Shown: positions 1 through 7,386, numbered from the stretch's first letter. The stretch is 64,000 nucleotides of DNA from Paenibacillus cookii (GCF_018333375.1 NZ_BORW01000001.1:124001-188000), one strand, 5' to 3'. Notes: generated by a model not told the origin, from the letters alone. Translations and numbers: made by a program.

Positions 1-518
1 GCCAAAAACTCGTGCAATATGGACGGAAAAAGCTGGTTGCCTATAAGCCGGCGGAAGATCAGCGTTACGCCAAGGATGAAATCGTCAGCCGGATCGGCTA
101 CCGTCTCCCGGCCATTTCCATTCCAAGGCATCTGACGGACGAGCTTCTTGCCCGAATTTATAAAGAAACGGCCGATGCGGATGTCGTCGCATTCGATGAA
201 GTGCAATTTTTCAATAAACCGATATTGGGATTGGTCGAGGAACTCGCCTACCGCGGAAAACATGTCATCGTCGACGGCCTGAACATGGATTACAGGGGAA
301 AAGAATTCGGTTATATCGGCGGCCTGCTCGCGATGGCGGATGACATCCAGCAGCTCACCGCATTTTGCGCCGTTTGCGGCAGCCCCGAGGCTGTTTTCAC
401 CCAACGCATCGTCAACGGCAAGCCGGCGCCGCTCGGCTCGATCATTCTGATCGGCGATTCCGACGATTATGAGCCGCGCTGCCGGCATTGTTTCGTGCCT
501 CCCCATAAAGTGCAGTGA
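1..518 (+). CDS. tdk: Thymidine kinase, 5'-truncated by window edge
   Basis: Type II thymidine kinase, which phosphorylates thymidine in the cytosol for dTTP salvage. The reading frame is open to the first bases of the window, so the P-loop N-terminus lies outside and the GTG at 12 is not the real start. Visible family features are the catalytic DEVQFF motif, the VDGLNMDYRGKEFG substrate/lasso region and two C-terminal zinc cysteine pairs (CAVC and CRHC). It ends at TGA 516-518, about 30 bp before a sigma-A-like promoter for the next gene. The family assignment is very secure; only the missing N-terminus is unknown. Confidence 0.93.
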   Translation, partial: QKLVQYGRKKLVAYKPAEDQRYAKDEIVSRIGYRLPAISIPRHLTDELLARIYKETADADVVAFDEVQFFNKPILGLVEELAYRGKHVIVDGLNMDYRGKEFGYIGGLLAMADDIQQLTAFCAVCGSPEAVFTQRIVNGKPAPLGSIILIGDSDDYEPRCRHCFVPPHKVQ

Positions 519-551
519 TTTGATGCCAGGGGACTCTTCAAGAAAATGGCA

Positions 552-580
552 TTGACAGCGGCAAACGAGAAGCGTAAACT
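552..580 (+). promoter_or_regulatory. Sigma-A-like promoter of the cupredoxin gene
   Basis: TTGACA at 552-557, a 17-nt spacer and TAAACT at 575-580. This predicts transcription starting near 587, just upstream of an inverted repeat and the ribosome binding site of the lipoprotein gene at 634. Confidence 0.6.
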
Positions 581-593
581 CGTCTTTTGTAAA

Positions 594-614
594 TGGTTAA
601 ACAATCTTTAACCA
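594..614. repeat. Inverted repeat in the 5' leader
   Basis: Perfect 8-bp arms TGGTTAAA and TTTAACCA separated by 5 nt. The repeat lies just after the predicted start site and ends six bases before the GGGGAGG ribosome binding site (620-626). It could be an operator or an mRNA 5' stem; the sequence does not say which. Confidence 0.5.
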
Positions 615-633
615 AAAAGGGGAGGCCATAGAA

Positions 634-1017
634 ATGAAAAAGATCTTTTCTCTGATCGCCGTCGCAGCTCTTTCCGCCACGGTGTTAGCCGCATGCGGCA
701 ATAACGATTCCAGCTCCGGCAACGCAAGCGATTCTTCTTCTTCCGCTAGCGGAGACGTGAAAGAAATTACCGTCAACGCCAAAAGCTTTGAATTTTCGCC
801 AAACGAAATCAAAGTGAAAAAAGGCGAAAAAGTGAAACTCACGTTGAAAAACACCGACGGTGCGCATGGTTTGGAAATTCCAGACTATAACGTGAACCTG
901 CAAAAGGACGGCTCCGTAGAATTTACGGCAGACAAAGCCGGCACGTTCGACTTCGATTGCTCCGTCATGTGCGGTGCGGGTCACAGCGATATGAAGGGCA
1001 AACTGATCGTTGAATAA
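634..1017 (+). CDS. Cupredoxin lipoprotein with CuA-type copper site
   Basis: A 127-aa secreted lipoprotein. Residues 1-20 are a signal peptide ending in the lipobox LAAC (Cys21), followed by a Ser/Asn-rich tether to about residue 40 and one cupredoxin domain. Metal ligands are visible: His78, then Cys109-x3-Cys113-x3-His117-x2-Met120. That is the arrangement of the binuclear CuA centre of cytochrome c oxidase subunit II rather than a one-cysteine blue copper site. The protein is too short to be an oxidase subunit and has no membrane helices, so an electron carrier or a copper donor to an oxidase is an inference. The start is fixed by GGGGAGG eight bases upstream. Its terminator has been interrupted by the insertion sequence. 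Confidence 0.85.
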   Translation: MKKIFSLIAVAALSATVLAACGNNDSSSGNASDSSSSASGDVKEITVNAKSFEFSPNEIKVKKGEKVKLTLKNTDGAHGLEIPDYNVNLQKDGSVEFTADKAGTFDFDCSVMCGAGHSDMKGKLIVE

Positions 1018-1035
1018 TTGATTTCACAGAAAAAA

Positions 1036-1053
1036 ACCACCTTCTCAGGTGGT
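1036..1053. repeat. Left copy of 18-bp target hairpin
   Basis: ACCACCTTCTCAGGTGGT, directly repeated in the same orientation at 2602-2619. It is the hairpin core of a terminator and immediately precedes the insertion sequence end (CAG at 1054). A run of seven A lies on its outer side. The same orientation of the TTCTC loop in both copies argues for target duplication rather than for part of the element's inverted repeat. Confidence 0.7.
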
Positions 1054-1062
1054 CAGATTGTC

Positions 1063-1103
1063 GAGAAACCCACGTCTTGTAGACGTTGGGTTTCTCTTGT
1101 TTT
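1063..1103 (+). terminator. Hairpin at IS left end facing incoming transcript
   Basis: GAGAAACCCA (1063-1072) pairs with TGGGTTTCTC (1087-1096). The stem is extended by CGTCT/AGACG with one extra base and is followed by TTGTTTT. On the plus strand it can stop the cupredoxin transcript, whose own T-run was displaced by the insertion. Confidence 0.6.
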
Positions 1104-1129
1104 CATTTGCAGTTGCTAAAAAAGAAGGG

Positions 1130-2490
1130 TTACCCCCTCTTTTCCAGGCGATCCAGGTGGATCGCCATCTTCTTCATGTTCTGCACGGCGGCCGTCATCA
1201 ACGCTTGTTCCGTAACGTTTGAGAGTCCGCGCAAACGGCAATAGCGAAACCCATGGAGCTCTTTGGCATCCGCGAAGCTTCGCTCAATCGTTTCTTTTCG
1301 TTTGCGGTACAACTGCTTGCCGTCTCGGCTTAGCCGGTTATTTCGCACCCAGTCTTTGCTGTCTTCCCAGACATGTCGGGTCAGTACCTTCCGGTGGTTC
1401 TGGGAATGAGTGCATTGCGCAAGCATCGGGCAGGTCTTGCAATGTTCCGGGTCTGACGCATACTGCCTGTAACCCTTCCGGTCGGTAGTCCGGTACGTCA
1501 GTTGGTGTTTTTCCGGGCAGATATAAGTGTTACTTTCAGCGTCGTAAGTAAACTTCCATTTGGCAAACAAACCTTGCTTCGGATGAAATCTCCGGTGTGC
1601 AATAACGGCAAAAATCTTTCGCTGCTGTAAACCTCGGCAAATGGGCGTAGTTAAATAACCGGAATCCAGGGCTACAGCTTCAACCTTGAATCCAAAACGT
1701 TCTCTTTGGCGGTCTAATCGCGACAAATACGGAACCGAATCGTGGACATTTCCTGGCGTGACATGGACATCGGTAATGAGATTGTATTTAAGATCCACCG
1801 TCCGGTGGTCGAGATAAAAGAACCCCTCTGGCTTACCGTCGCGAATCATATAGCCACTTTCAGGATCGGTGGTGCTCACTTTAATTTCTTTGGTTCCATT
1901 CACTTCCTCTCGTACTTTCAGGCCTTTTTTCCGTGCGCTTTGCGGTCCTCCGTCACAGCCTCATTGAGTTCGTCAATATAGTCCTTGGTGTTTTGCAGAA
2001 CTTCCTGCTTGGTATAGTGGTGCTTGTTGGCATTGGCTTTTACGTGAGTCGAATCGGTAATGAGCACACGCCCGCCCACCATTTTGTGCGAGATCGCTTG
2101 GAGGACGATTTCGTCAAAGATCTCCTGGAAAATGTCAGTATCCTTAAATCGAGTCCGCCGGTTCCAGCTAATGGTGGAGTGGTCTGGGACTTTATCGGTT
2201 AGACCAAGACCTAAAAACCAGCGGTAAGCCAAATTCGTTTGAATCTCGCGTTCCAACTGGCGTTCGGAGCGAATGCCATAAAAATAACCGAGAAAAATCA
2301 TCTTAAACAGAACGACCGGATCAATGGCTGGCCGCCCGTTATCTGCGCAGTAAAGAGGACGAACCTTATCGTCAATAAAGGAGAAGTCGATATACTTGTC
2401 CACTTTCCGCAGCAAATGATCCTGTGGAACCAGCTCTTCAATTGACACGAATTCGTAGCTTTGTTGTTTTTCCCGATTAGATCTCAGCAT
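1130..2490 (-). pseudogene. IS1182-family transposase split by a -1 frameshift
   Basis: DDE-type transposase in two overlapping frames. The first (2490 to 1918, 190 aa) holds the N-terminal domain and the first catalytic Asp in LITDSTHVKAN. The second (about 1925 to 1130, its first ATG at 1903) holds the second Asp in ALDSGY and the Glu in ERSFADAKELHG. Neither half can be active alone. The frames join at GGA-AAA-AAG-GCC-TGA. This contains the slippery heptamer A-AAA-AAG six bases before the stop, and a -1 slip reads on as GLKVREEVNGTKE into the second half. It is therefore either a programmed frameshift or a one-base deletion in a run of A. It is labelled broken because most family members are single reading frames. 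Confidence 0.75.
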
Positions 2491-2574
2491 TCAAGACACC
2501 ATCCGTTCATGAGTAGTTATCTATATTATACAACATTAACGCGGTGCTGTCTTAAAATAAATAAACATAAAGAA

Positions 2575-2599
2575 GGCTGTCGAGACTTTCTCGACAGCC
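2575..2599 (-). terminator. Hairpin at IS right end facing incoming transcript
   Basis: GGCTGTCGAGA and TCTCGACAGCC form an 11-bp stem with a 3-nt loop. On the minus strand it is followed by a T-rich stretch (TTCTTTATG, then TTTATTTT). It can replace the terminator of the DUF3006 gene that the insertion disrupted. Confidence 0.6.
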
Positions 2600-2601
2600 T
2601 G

Positions 2602-2619
2602 ACCACCTTCTCAGGTGGT
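2602..2619. repeat. Right copy of 18-bp target hairpin
   Basis: Second copy of ACCACCTTCTCAGGTGGT, followed by a run of T and CTGTG. It lies between the insertion sequence end (CTG at 2599-2601) and the TAA stop of the DUF3006 gene. Joining the left flank, one copy and the right flank rebuilds a perfect 40-nt palindrome with 18-bp arms. Confidence 0.7.
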
Positions 2620-2630
2620 TTTTTTCTGTG

Positions 2631-2861
2631 TTAATCGTCCCATACGTCATCCATCAATGTTCGGATTTCCTTGGTGCGTTGCGCGGTTAAAGCCCGGTTC
2701 GGAATCCATTGTTCACCGTTCCATTCGACCACGTCGCCACTTTTCGCGGTGACGTCCACTTTCTTCCTGGGCACGGCTTCCACATGTCCATCCCGCTCGA
2801 TCTTGCAAAATTCGCCTTCAAAACCTTCGATAATTCCGGTCATGCTTTTCATATGTCCCAC
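2631..2861 (-). CDS. DUF3006 family protein
   Basis: A 76-aa cytosolic protein of the DUF3006 type, recognisable by IIEGFEGEFCKIERDG and the following V-P-K/R-K-V-D-V pattern. Function is unknown. Family members are commonly found beside ComEC-like metallo-beta-lactamases, as here. The GTG start at 2861 overlaps the TAG stop of the upstream gene by one base, so the two are translationally coupled; an ATG at 2852 is an alternative start. Its TAA stop is eleven bases from the right-hand copy of the interrupted terminator. Confidence 0.75.
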   Translation of the reverse strand: MGHMKSMTGIIEGFEGEFCKIERDGHVEAVPRKKVDVTAKSGDVVEWNGEQWIPNRALTAQRTKEIRTLMDDVWDD

Positions 2862-3739
2862 TACCTTTCCGTGGAAATCTGAATCGAGCTGCCATCCGAA
2901 TCGACTTCAACCGTTCCTTGTCGGTCATTGCGGAACACCTCAACGCCCTGCTTCTGCAGGCGGCTCAAAATCGCGCTTTTCGGATGGCCGTAGGTGTTGC
3001 CTTTTCCTACCTGGATCACGGCATATTTCGGATTTACTTTTTTCAAAAAACTCAAGGTTGTCGAAGAATTCGAGCCATGGTGGCCTACAAGCAGCACGTC
3101 CGCCTGCAAATCCGCCCCCGAGGCGATCATGTCTTTTTCGCTTGCGCTTTCGGCATCGCCGGTCAACAGGAACGACGTCTGTCCGTAGGTGACCTTGACG
3201 ACGGCGCTCATGTTGTTGGAATCGTCATAGCTGCGGGTCGGCGCCAGCATGTCCACGTGCACCTCATCGTCGAGGTCCCAAGACAGGCCCGCTTTTGCCG
3301 TTTTGACCTTCAGCCCTTTATTTTTGATCGATTTTAATACGGATTCGAACGTTTTGGTATTGGATTGAACTTTCGGCATGTAGATCGTTTCGACGGGGAT
3401 CTGGTCGATCACTTTGTCGAGCCCGCCGATATGGTCGGCATCCGGATGCGTTCCGATCACGACGTCCAACTTGGAAATATGGTACTGCTTCATGTAATCC
3501 AGCATCACTTGTTCTTTATCATTATTCCCCGCATCGATGAGCATCGTTTTTCCCGACGGCGTCACCAGCAGCTGCGAAGCTCCTTGCCCCACGTCCAGAA
3601 AATACACTTTCAGCTTCTGTCCTGCCGTGGAAACCGGCGTCCCGGTGTCCGGCAAACCGACGGAGCATCCCGAAAACACGAACAAAAACATGCCCGCCAG
3701 CATGGCCATAAATACGTATGTAATTCTTGATGATTTCAT
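2861..3739 (-). CDS. ComEC/Rec2-like MBL-fold hydrolase, lipoprotein
   Basis: A 292-aa protein. A signal peptide with lipobox FSGC (Cys25) predicts lipid anchoring outside the cell. The rest is a metallo-beta-lactamase fold with the metal motif GTHPDADHIGG, a distal VGHHGSNSS histidine pair, and LLTGDAES. This is the soluble hydrolase type related to the C-terminal domain of the competence protein ComEC, without the channel domain. Extracellular nuclease or phosphodiesterase activity is inferred. The start follows AAAGGAAG. The gene is 18 bp downstream of the unknown secreted-protein gene and overlaps the DUF3006 gene. Confidence 0.85.
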   Translation of the reverse strand: MKSSRITYVFMAMLAGMFLFVFSGCSVGLPDTGTPVSTAGQKLKVYFLDVGQGASQLLVTPSGKTMLIDAGNNDKEQVMLDYMKQYHISKLDVVIGTHPDADHIGGLDKVIDQIPVETIYMPKVQSNTKTFESVLKSIKNKGLKVKTAKAGLSWDLDDEVHVDMLAPTRSYDDSNNMSAVVKVTYGQTSFLLTGDAESASEKDMIASGADLQADVLLVGHHGSNSSTTLSFLKKVNPKYAVIQVGKGNTYGHPKSAILSRLQKQGVEVFRNDRQGTVEVDSDGSSIQISTER

Positions 3740-3757
3740 ATACTTCCTTTCCTGCGT

Positions 3758-4597
3758 TTAGGAGCTGTATTCCGGATACAGTTCGAAGGTGGCGCTCCCG
3801 GCCTGCAGCCGGCCATTTTTGAACGTATATGTGACTGCCAGGTCTCCCACGAATTCCGCTGGCGAAATTTGCACCGCAGTCGTAGCGGTTAACACGCCGC
3901 CCGTAACGGCATATTGCATGATGCTTCCGATTTGCGGCCGCCCGTTCAACCGGGTACGATCCGTTAAAATGAGCGCATATGGAACTTGATACGATTGCCC
4001 ATGAACGTTCAGCGTAAGCCCTTGGCCGTTAAAACTCCCGTCAAACTGCTTCAAAAACGCCGTGTTGGCATCTTCTACCGGTATCCTGTCGCCTTCTGAA
4101 TTATACACAACAACGTCGGAGCGGTAAACTCCGGTGCCGTATCCGGTCGTCAAAATAACGACGGACTCCTTGTTGCCGTCCCCGTTCACGTCTTCGCAAA
4201 TGATTTGCGGTGCATAGGTCGGATTCGTTACGTTATAACCGGGTAGGCTGCGGCTGAACGCCGGTGTTTCAAGTTTTAGATGGTCGTAAGTTCCCTCGTT
4301 TGTTTGGATTCCTGTAATATGTATGATGTGATCGTCGGATTCGGCGATGGTCTCCTCGGGCGTTTCAATTTCCGATTGGGGGGCATGGTCTTGATTATTC
4401 ATCGTATCATGGCCGGCATCGTCCCGCAAAAGCTGCGAAACTTCTCCGTTCGCTTGTCGGACGGCGTGAGACGCCACCGGCTCCGCAGCGGAATAACCTT
4501 GTTTTATAGCATTATCCTTGGCTAAGGTGAATATCGAAGTCGCAGAACATATGGCGATAACTGCGGCTGCCGCAATGATCCATTTTTTGCTCGTCAA
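3758..4597 (-). CDS. Secreted protein of unknown function
   Basis: A 279-aa protein not assigned to a named family. The TTG start at 4597 is supported by GAGGAG seven bases upstream. Residues 5-26 form a signal peptide or membrane anchor. A low-complexity acidic region follows, and then a domain with ICEDVNGDGNKESVVIL, the calcium-binding pattern of VCBS/FG-GAP-like repeats. The C-terminal half is beta-rich and resembles exported Paenibacillus proteins that report on extracellular polymers, but this is only a general impression. It ends 18 bp before the MBL-fold gene, so the two probably share a transcript. Confidence 0.55.
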   Translation of the reverse strand: MTSKKWIIAAAAVIAICSATSIFTLAKDNAIKQGYSAAEPVASHAVRQANGEVSQLLRDDAGHDTMNNQDHAPQSEIETPEETIAESDDHIIHITGIQTNEGTYDHLKLETPAFSRSLPGYNVTNPTYAPQIICEDVNGDGNKESVVILTTGYGTGVYRSDVVVYNSEGDRIPVEDANTAFLKQFDGSFNGQGLTLNVHGQSYQVPYALILTDRTRLNGRPQIGSIMQYAVTGGVLTATTAVQISPAEFVGDLAVTYTFKNGRLQAGSATFELYPEYSS

Positions 4598-4747
4598 CGT
4601 GAAGCTCCTCTCTTTGGTCGCACAGCTTCATTGCAAGCCAGCATCTCTATCTTCATATTATGTTGTTTTCAAGAGCTTATCCAGCCAAAAAATTGTAACC
4701 TTTGGACCATATCCGGGGGACGCGTTTATGAATATAGACTTATTTCC

Positions 4748-5257
4748 TTATTGTTCCTCTTTGGCGGCCAAGGAATTGCGGATATCTTCGAAAGCAACCG
4801 GCTTGTAATCGAAGTGCTCCACGCAGGCATTAAAGTAATGCAATCCTTCGTATTTCTGGCTGTGAATATGTCCATGAATGTTGACGTAAGGCATATGTTT
4901 ATTCATGTAGAGAGGTTCGTGGGACAAAATGTAGAAGGATTCGTAGACGATAGGATATTCGCTGACCTCGTCAAAACCGGCATCCAGCCACCAAGTTTTG
5001 CTCCGCCCCCGGTCATGGTTGCCCAGAATGAGGAATTTTTGTCCGTTCAGTTGTTCCACGATCGCTTTCGTTTTTTCTTTATTGTAAAAAGAGAAATCGC
5101 CGAGGTGAAACACCCTGTCGTTTTTGGCGACGACCGCATTCCATTGGCGGATCATATAGTCATCCATTTCTTCTGCGGATGCAAACGGTCTCGACTCAAA
5201 ATCGATGATTTTTTGATGCCCAAAATGATGGTCCGAAATGACAAATACTCGGTTCAT
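4748..5257 (-). CDS. Metallophosphoesterase
   Basis: A 169-aa calcineurin-like phosphoesterase. Motifs in order are VISDHHFGHQKI, LGDFSFYN, LGNHDRG, LSHEPLY and NIHGHIHS, which together supply the two-metal site. It resembles the small single-domain enzymes annotated in many Firmicutes as phosphoesterases of unknown substrate. The frame is open further upstream, but the start chosen here is ATG 5257, preceded by AAGGGAG at seven bases and beginning MNRVFVISDHH. Confidence 0.85.
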   Translation of the reverse strand: MNRVFVISDHHFGHQKIIDFESRPFASAEEMDDYMIRQWNAVVAKNDRVFHLGDFSFYNKEKTKAIVEQLNGQKFLILGNHDRGRSKTWWLDAGFDEVSEYPIVYESFYILSHEPLYMNKHMPYVNIHGHIHSQKYEGLHYFNACVEHFDYKPVAFEDIRNSLAAKEEQ

Positions 5258-5357
5258 ATACAGACTCCCTTCGGATTCTTTTCTCATGATTACATAGTTA
5301 TACCAGAAAAGGCCAAAAAAATTCGAATAAAAGCAAATACCTGAACGGCAACCCCTT

Positions 5358-5690
5358 ATGAATGATCCGTTCGATTTGAGCCGCGATGCTGTAAGATCAG
5401 CATATATGATCCAGCATCCATTGGAAAGGGGAAACGAAATGACATCCTTGGTGCCAGGCGGCGAAACTATTGTCAAATGTTTGATGATATCGGCAGATTC
5501 GCTCTGCGACATCACCTTTGTCTATTTTTTGCGCTCCAGATGCGCATATCAGAAGCCAAAGCCCACTATGAAAATGCGCAGATCCTCCCGATTCGTCGCG
5601 GATTCCAATCATAACTTCAAAACTTAAGGAACGTTTAGAACAGCTTGAACAAAATCATGGCTCATCAGATGCTTCGACCGGAGCATAAAA
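5358..5690 (+). pseudogene. Possible decayed coding remnant
   Basis: The roughly 500 bp between the phosphoesterase and the sigma regulator holds no convincing intact gene. A plus-strand frame from ATG 5358 runs 89 aa with a plausible ribosome site before an internal ATG at 5440. A second frame reads FDDIGRFALRHHLCLFF and EAKAHYENAQ, and a third ends LKERLEQLEQNHGSSD just before a hairpin at 5693. Coding-like fragments in three frames suggest a gene broken by small indels. No family is recognised, and chance reading frames remain possible. Confidence 0.25.
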
Positions 5691-5732
5691 AAGAACGCTC
5701 TGCCTAAGAAGATGCCTTCAGGTTGAGCGTTC
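5687..5732 (-). terminator. Terminator of the sigma/regulator operon
   Basis: GAACGCTC (5693-5700) and GAGCGTTC (5725-5732), with inner pairing of CTTCTTAGG against CCTGAAG-type bases. A run of six A at 5687-5692 becomes the U-tract on the minus strand. It lies about 30 bp beyond the regulator's stop codon. Confidence 0.7.
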
Positions 5733-5759
5733 CTTATGTTCCGCCATTAAGTTGCTACA

Positions 5760-6752
5760 TTAATAATTTTCTGCTATAGCCCCTAGAACCGCGGCACGTA
5801 CGTATTTTTTGCCTTGTAAAGCCCGCAATGCTTCCGGACTCCCCGTCACGACAACGCCGATAGAACGCACATCGTCTTTGGCAGGCTCTTTTTTGCCGCC
5901 TCTTAATTGATTGAAAATTTGCGTGTATTCCCAATCATAGTTTCCGTTCAGCTTCAATCCTTCTTTAATGTATTCGATAAATTTGCCCTCATCATTTTCC
6001 CATGTGTCCTCCTGATCGGCGTAGGCCGCATAGCCATATACGTTAGGACTGATGAGAGGCAGGGCCGGCGGGCCGTTCATAAATTTGATGTATTCGGGCG
6101 TGTACGTATCAACCCAGAACCAACGGGCATGTACACCGGAAGGAAGCATATCGCGGATTTCGTTTGCCGTGTAGGCATGATCGAGCGAGATAGCCATCTC
6201 CACTTTTTTCCCGGAATCGATCTGATCCAGCTTGTTCAACTCGTTCAGCAAATCGGGATAATGCACTTCCGGGTGAAAAAACAACAGTTCTCTCTGTCCG
6301 TTCATGACGTTATAAGGTCTTGCCATATTCAATTTCTCCATGTCTGGATCTTTAACGTTTAATGGAGAATATCCGCCGACAAATTGCCCATATTCGCCAA
6401 AAACATTGTAATGGACTTTCACCTCGGCCCATGGCAGCGGCACGCCTTCGATGACTTTATATGTCCGATAGATTGCCGTTCCTCCTAACACGCTATCAAG
6501 TGATTGGCTTTCGCCAAGAAGAACATTAGGAGACGAAATTAATTGATAGTGATAAAGATCGGTAAGGGCTTGTTTCGCGCTGCGTGATAAGAGCATTTTG
6601 TCCGCAATGAGCAGCCCGACAATTACAACCATCGCACTCAAGACGGAAATAATAATATTTCGCAACATCGATTTCCTTTTCGTTTTTTTCAAAAGATTTC
6701 GAAAATGCTGCTCACTGTCCTGCTCCACAGCCTCGGAATAATCATTGCTCAT
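5760..6752 (-). CDS. Membrane regulator (anti-sigma) of the ECF sigma factor
   Basis: A 330-aa protein of the sigma-factor-regulator N/C-terminal domain type. There is a short cytosolic N-terminus of about 35 residues and one transmembrane helix around residues 38-55 (IIISVLSAMVVIVGLLIA). A large external domain follows, with the conserved VEVKVHYNVFG-like and SLDHAYTANEI regions of this family. It is expected to bind and hold the sigma factor encoded immediately upstream. The start ATG 6752 follows AAGGAG by nine bases and overlaps the end of the sigma gene; the earlier in-frame ATG at 6770 lies before that ribosome site. Confidence 0.75.
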   Translation of the reverse strand: MSNDYSEAVEQDSEQHFRNLLKKTKRKSMLRNIIISVLSAMVVIVGLLIADKMLLSRSAKQALTDLYHYQLISSPNVLLGESQSLDSVLGGTAIYRTYKVIEGVPLPWAEVKVHYNVFGEYGQFVGGYSPLNVKDPDMEKLNMARPYNVMNGQRELLFFHPEVHYPDLLNELNKLDQIDSGKKVEMAISLDHAYTANEIRDMLPSGVHARWFWVDTYTPEYIKFMNGPPALPLISPNVYGYAAYADQEDTWENDEGKFIEYIKEGLKLNGNYDWEYTQIFNQLRGGKKEPAKDDVRSIGVVVTGSPEALRALQGKKYVRAAVLGAIAENY

Positions 6753-7248
6753 CTTGTCGTTCTCCTTCATACATTTTTTTGAACATGTTTCGGGCGCGGT
6801 ATAAGTCGGTTTTGACCCGCTCGGTTTTTACGTTCAATAATCTGCCGATTTCGTCGTAGCTCAAACCCAAATCGTACTTCAGGATCAGCATCTGTTTGTA
6901 CTTTTGCGGAATCCGGTTCAGCAATTCCTTTACCCCCAGGCTTTTTTCCTTTCGCAAATAACGATCTTCCGGTGATGACTCATCCATGAATGATAAAAGC
7001 TCGAACGATACCGTTTTTCCTCGCCGGGTTTCCTTCCTGTACAGGTCATAATATTTATGCGTCGCGACTTTAAAAAGCCAGGACATGAACTTTGCCGGTT
7101 TGATGGAATCGATATGCGTTATGCCCTTGAGCAATGTGTCCTGCACGATTTCCTCCGCATCCGAAGGGTTTGCACCGATCCGCACCAAATAGTGTTTAAT
7201 GACTTTGCCTCTATGAAGCAGTTGTCTTATCAACTCGTCATCGATTAT
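6742..7248 (-). CDS. ECF RNA polymerase sigma factor
   Basis: An ECF sigma factor of about 168 aa. The region 2 helix contains NPSDAEEIVQDTLLKG and FMSWLFKVATHKYYDLYRKE. Region 4 contains IPQKYKQMLILKYDLGLSYDEIGRLLNVKTERVKTDLYRAR, the -35-binding helix-turn-helix. The start is unusual. AAGGAG at 7260-7255 has no ATG, GTG or TTG at normal distance in frame; the candidates are ATA 7248 (6 bases away) or ATC 7245 (9 bases), giving an N-terminus IDDELIRQLL. The first conventional start, TTG 7233, is 21 bases from the ribosome site. Its membrane regulator overlaps its 3' end, so the pair is co-expressed. Target genes are unknown. Confidence 0.85.
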   Translation of the reverse strand: MIDDELIRQLLHRGKVIKHYLVRIGANPSDAEEIVQDTLLKGITHIDSIKPAKFMSWLFKVATHKYYDLYRKETRRGKTVSFELLSFMDESSPEDRYLRKEKSLGVKELLNRIPQKYKQMLILKYDLGLSYDEIGRLLNVKTERVKTDLYRARNMFKKMYEGERQDEQ

Positions 7249-7386
7249 GATCCGCTCCTTTCCATTCTAATAACGATATGAAGAGGGGTTATGTATACAG
7301 GATCCTAGAATTTAAAAAACGACCCCGTACGCTTTAACATTTTTACTAGATTCACCGCTTCATGTTGCTAAAAAAAAACACAAAAA

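Larger units (their letters stand above)
1054..2601 (-). mobile_element. IS1182-like insertion sequence
   Basis: A 1548-bp element. Its ends are imperfect inverted repeats: CAGATTGTCGAGAAA at the left and CAGGCTGTCGAGAAA when the right end is read outward-in. It carries one transposase on the minus strand, in two frames. It is flanked by 18-bp direct repeats that are the hairpin core of an intrinsic terminator shared by the convergent cupredoxin and DUF3006 genes. Each end carries its own strong hairpin, so both neighbouring transcripts meet a new terminator. The family call rests on the transposase; exact ends rest on the repeats. Confidence 0.85.

Noticed and set aside
1025-1053. Treating CACAG-A7-CCACC as part of the insertion sequence inverted repeat
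   Set aside because: The hairpin loop has the same orientation at both ends (a direct repeat), so these bases fit a duplicated target terminator better than the element's own ends.
7264-7310. Autoregulated ECF promoter upstream of the sigma gene
   Set aside because: An AAC and a CGTT element are present but only 12 bases apart, too close for a normal ECF promoter.
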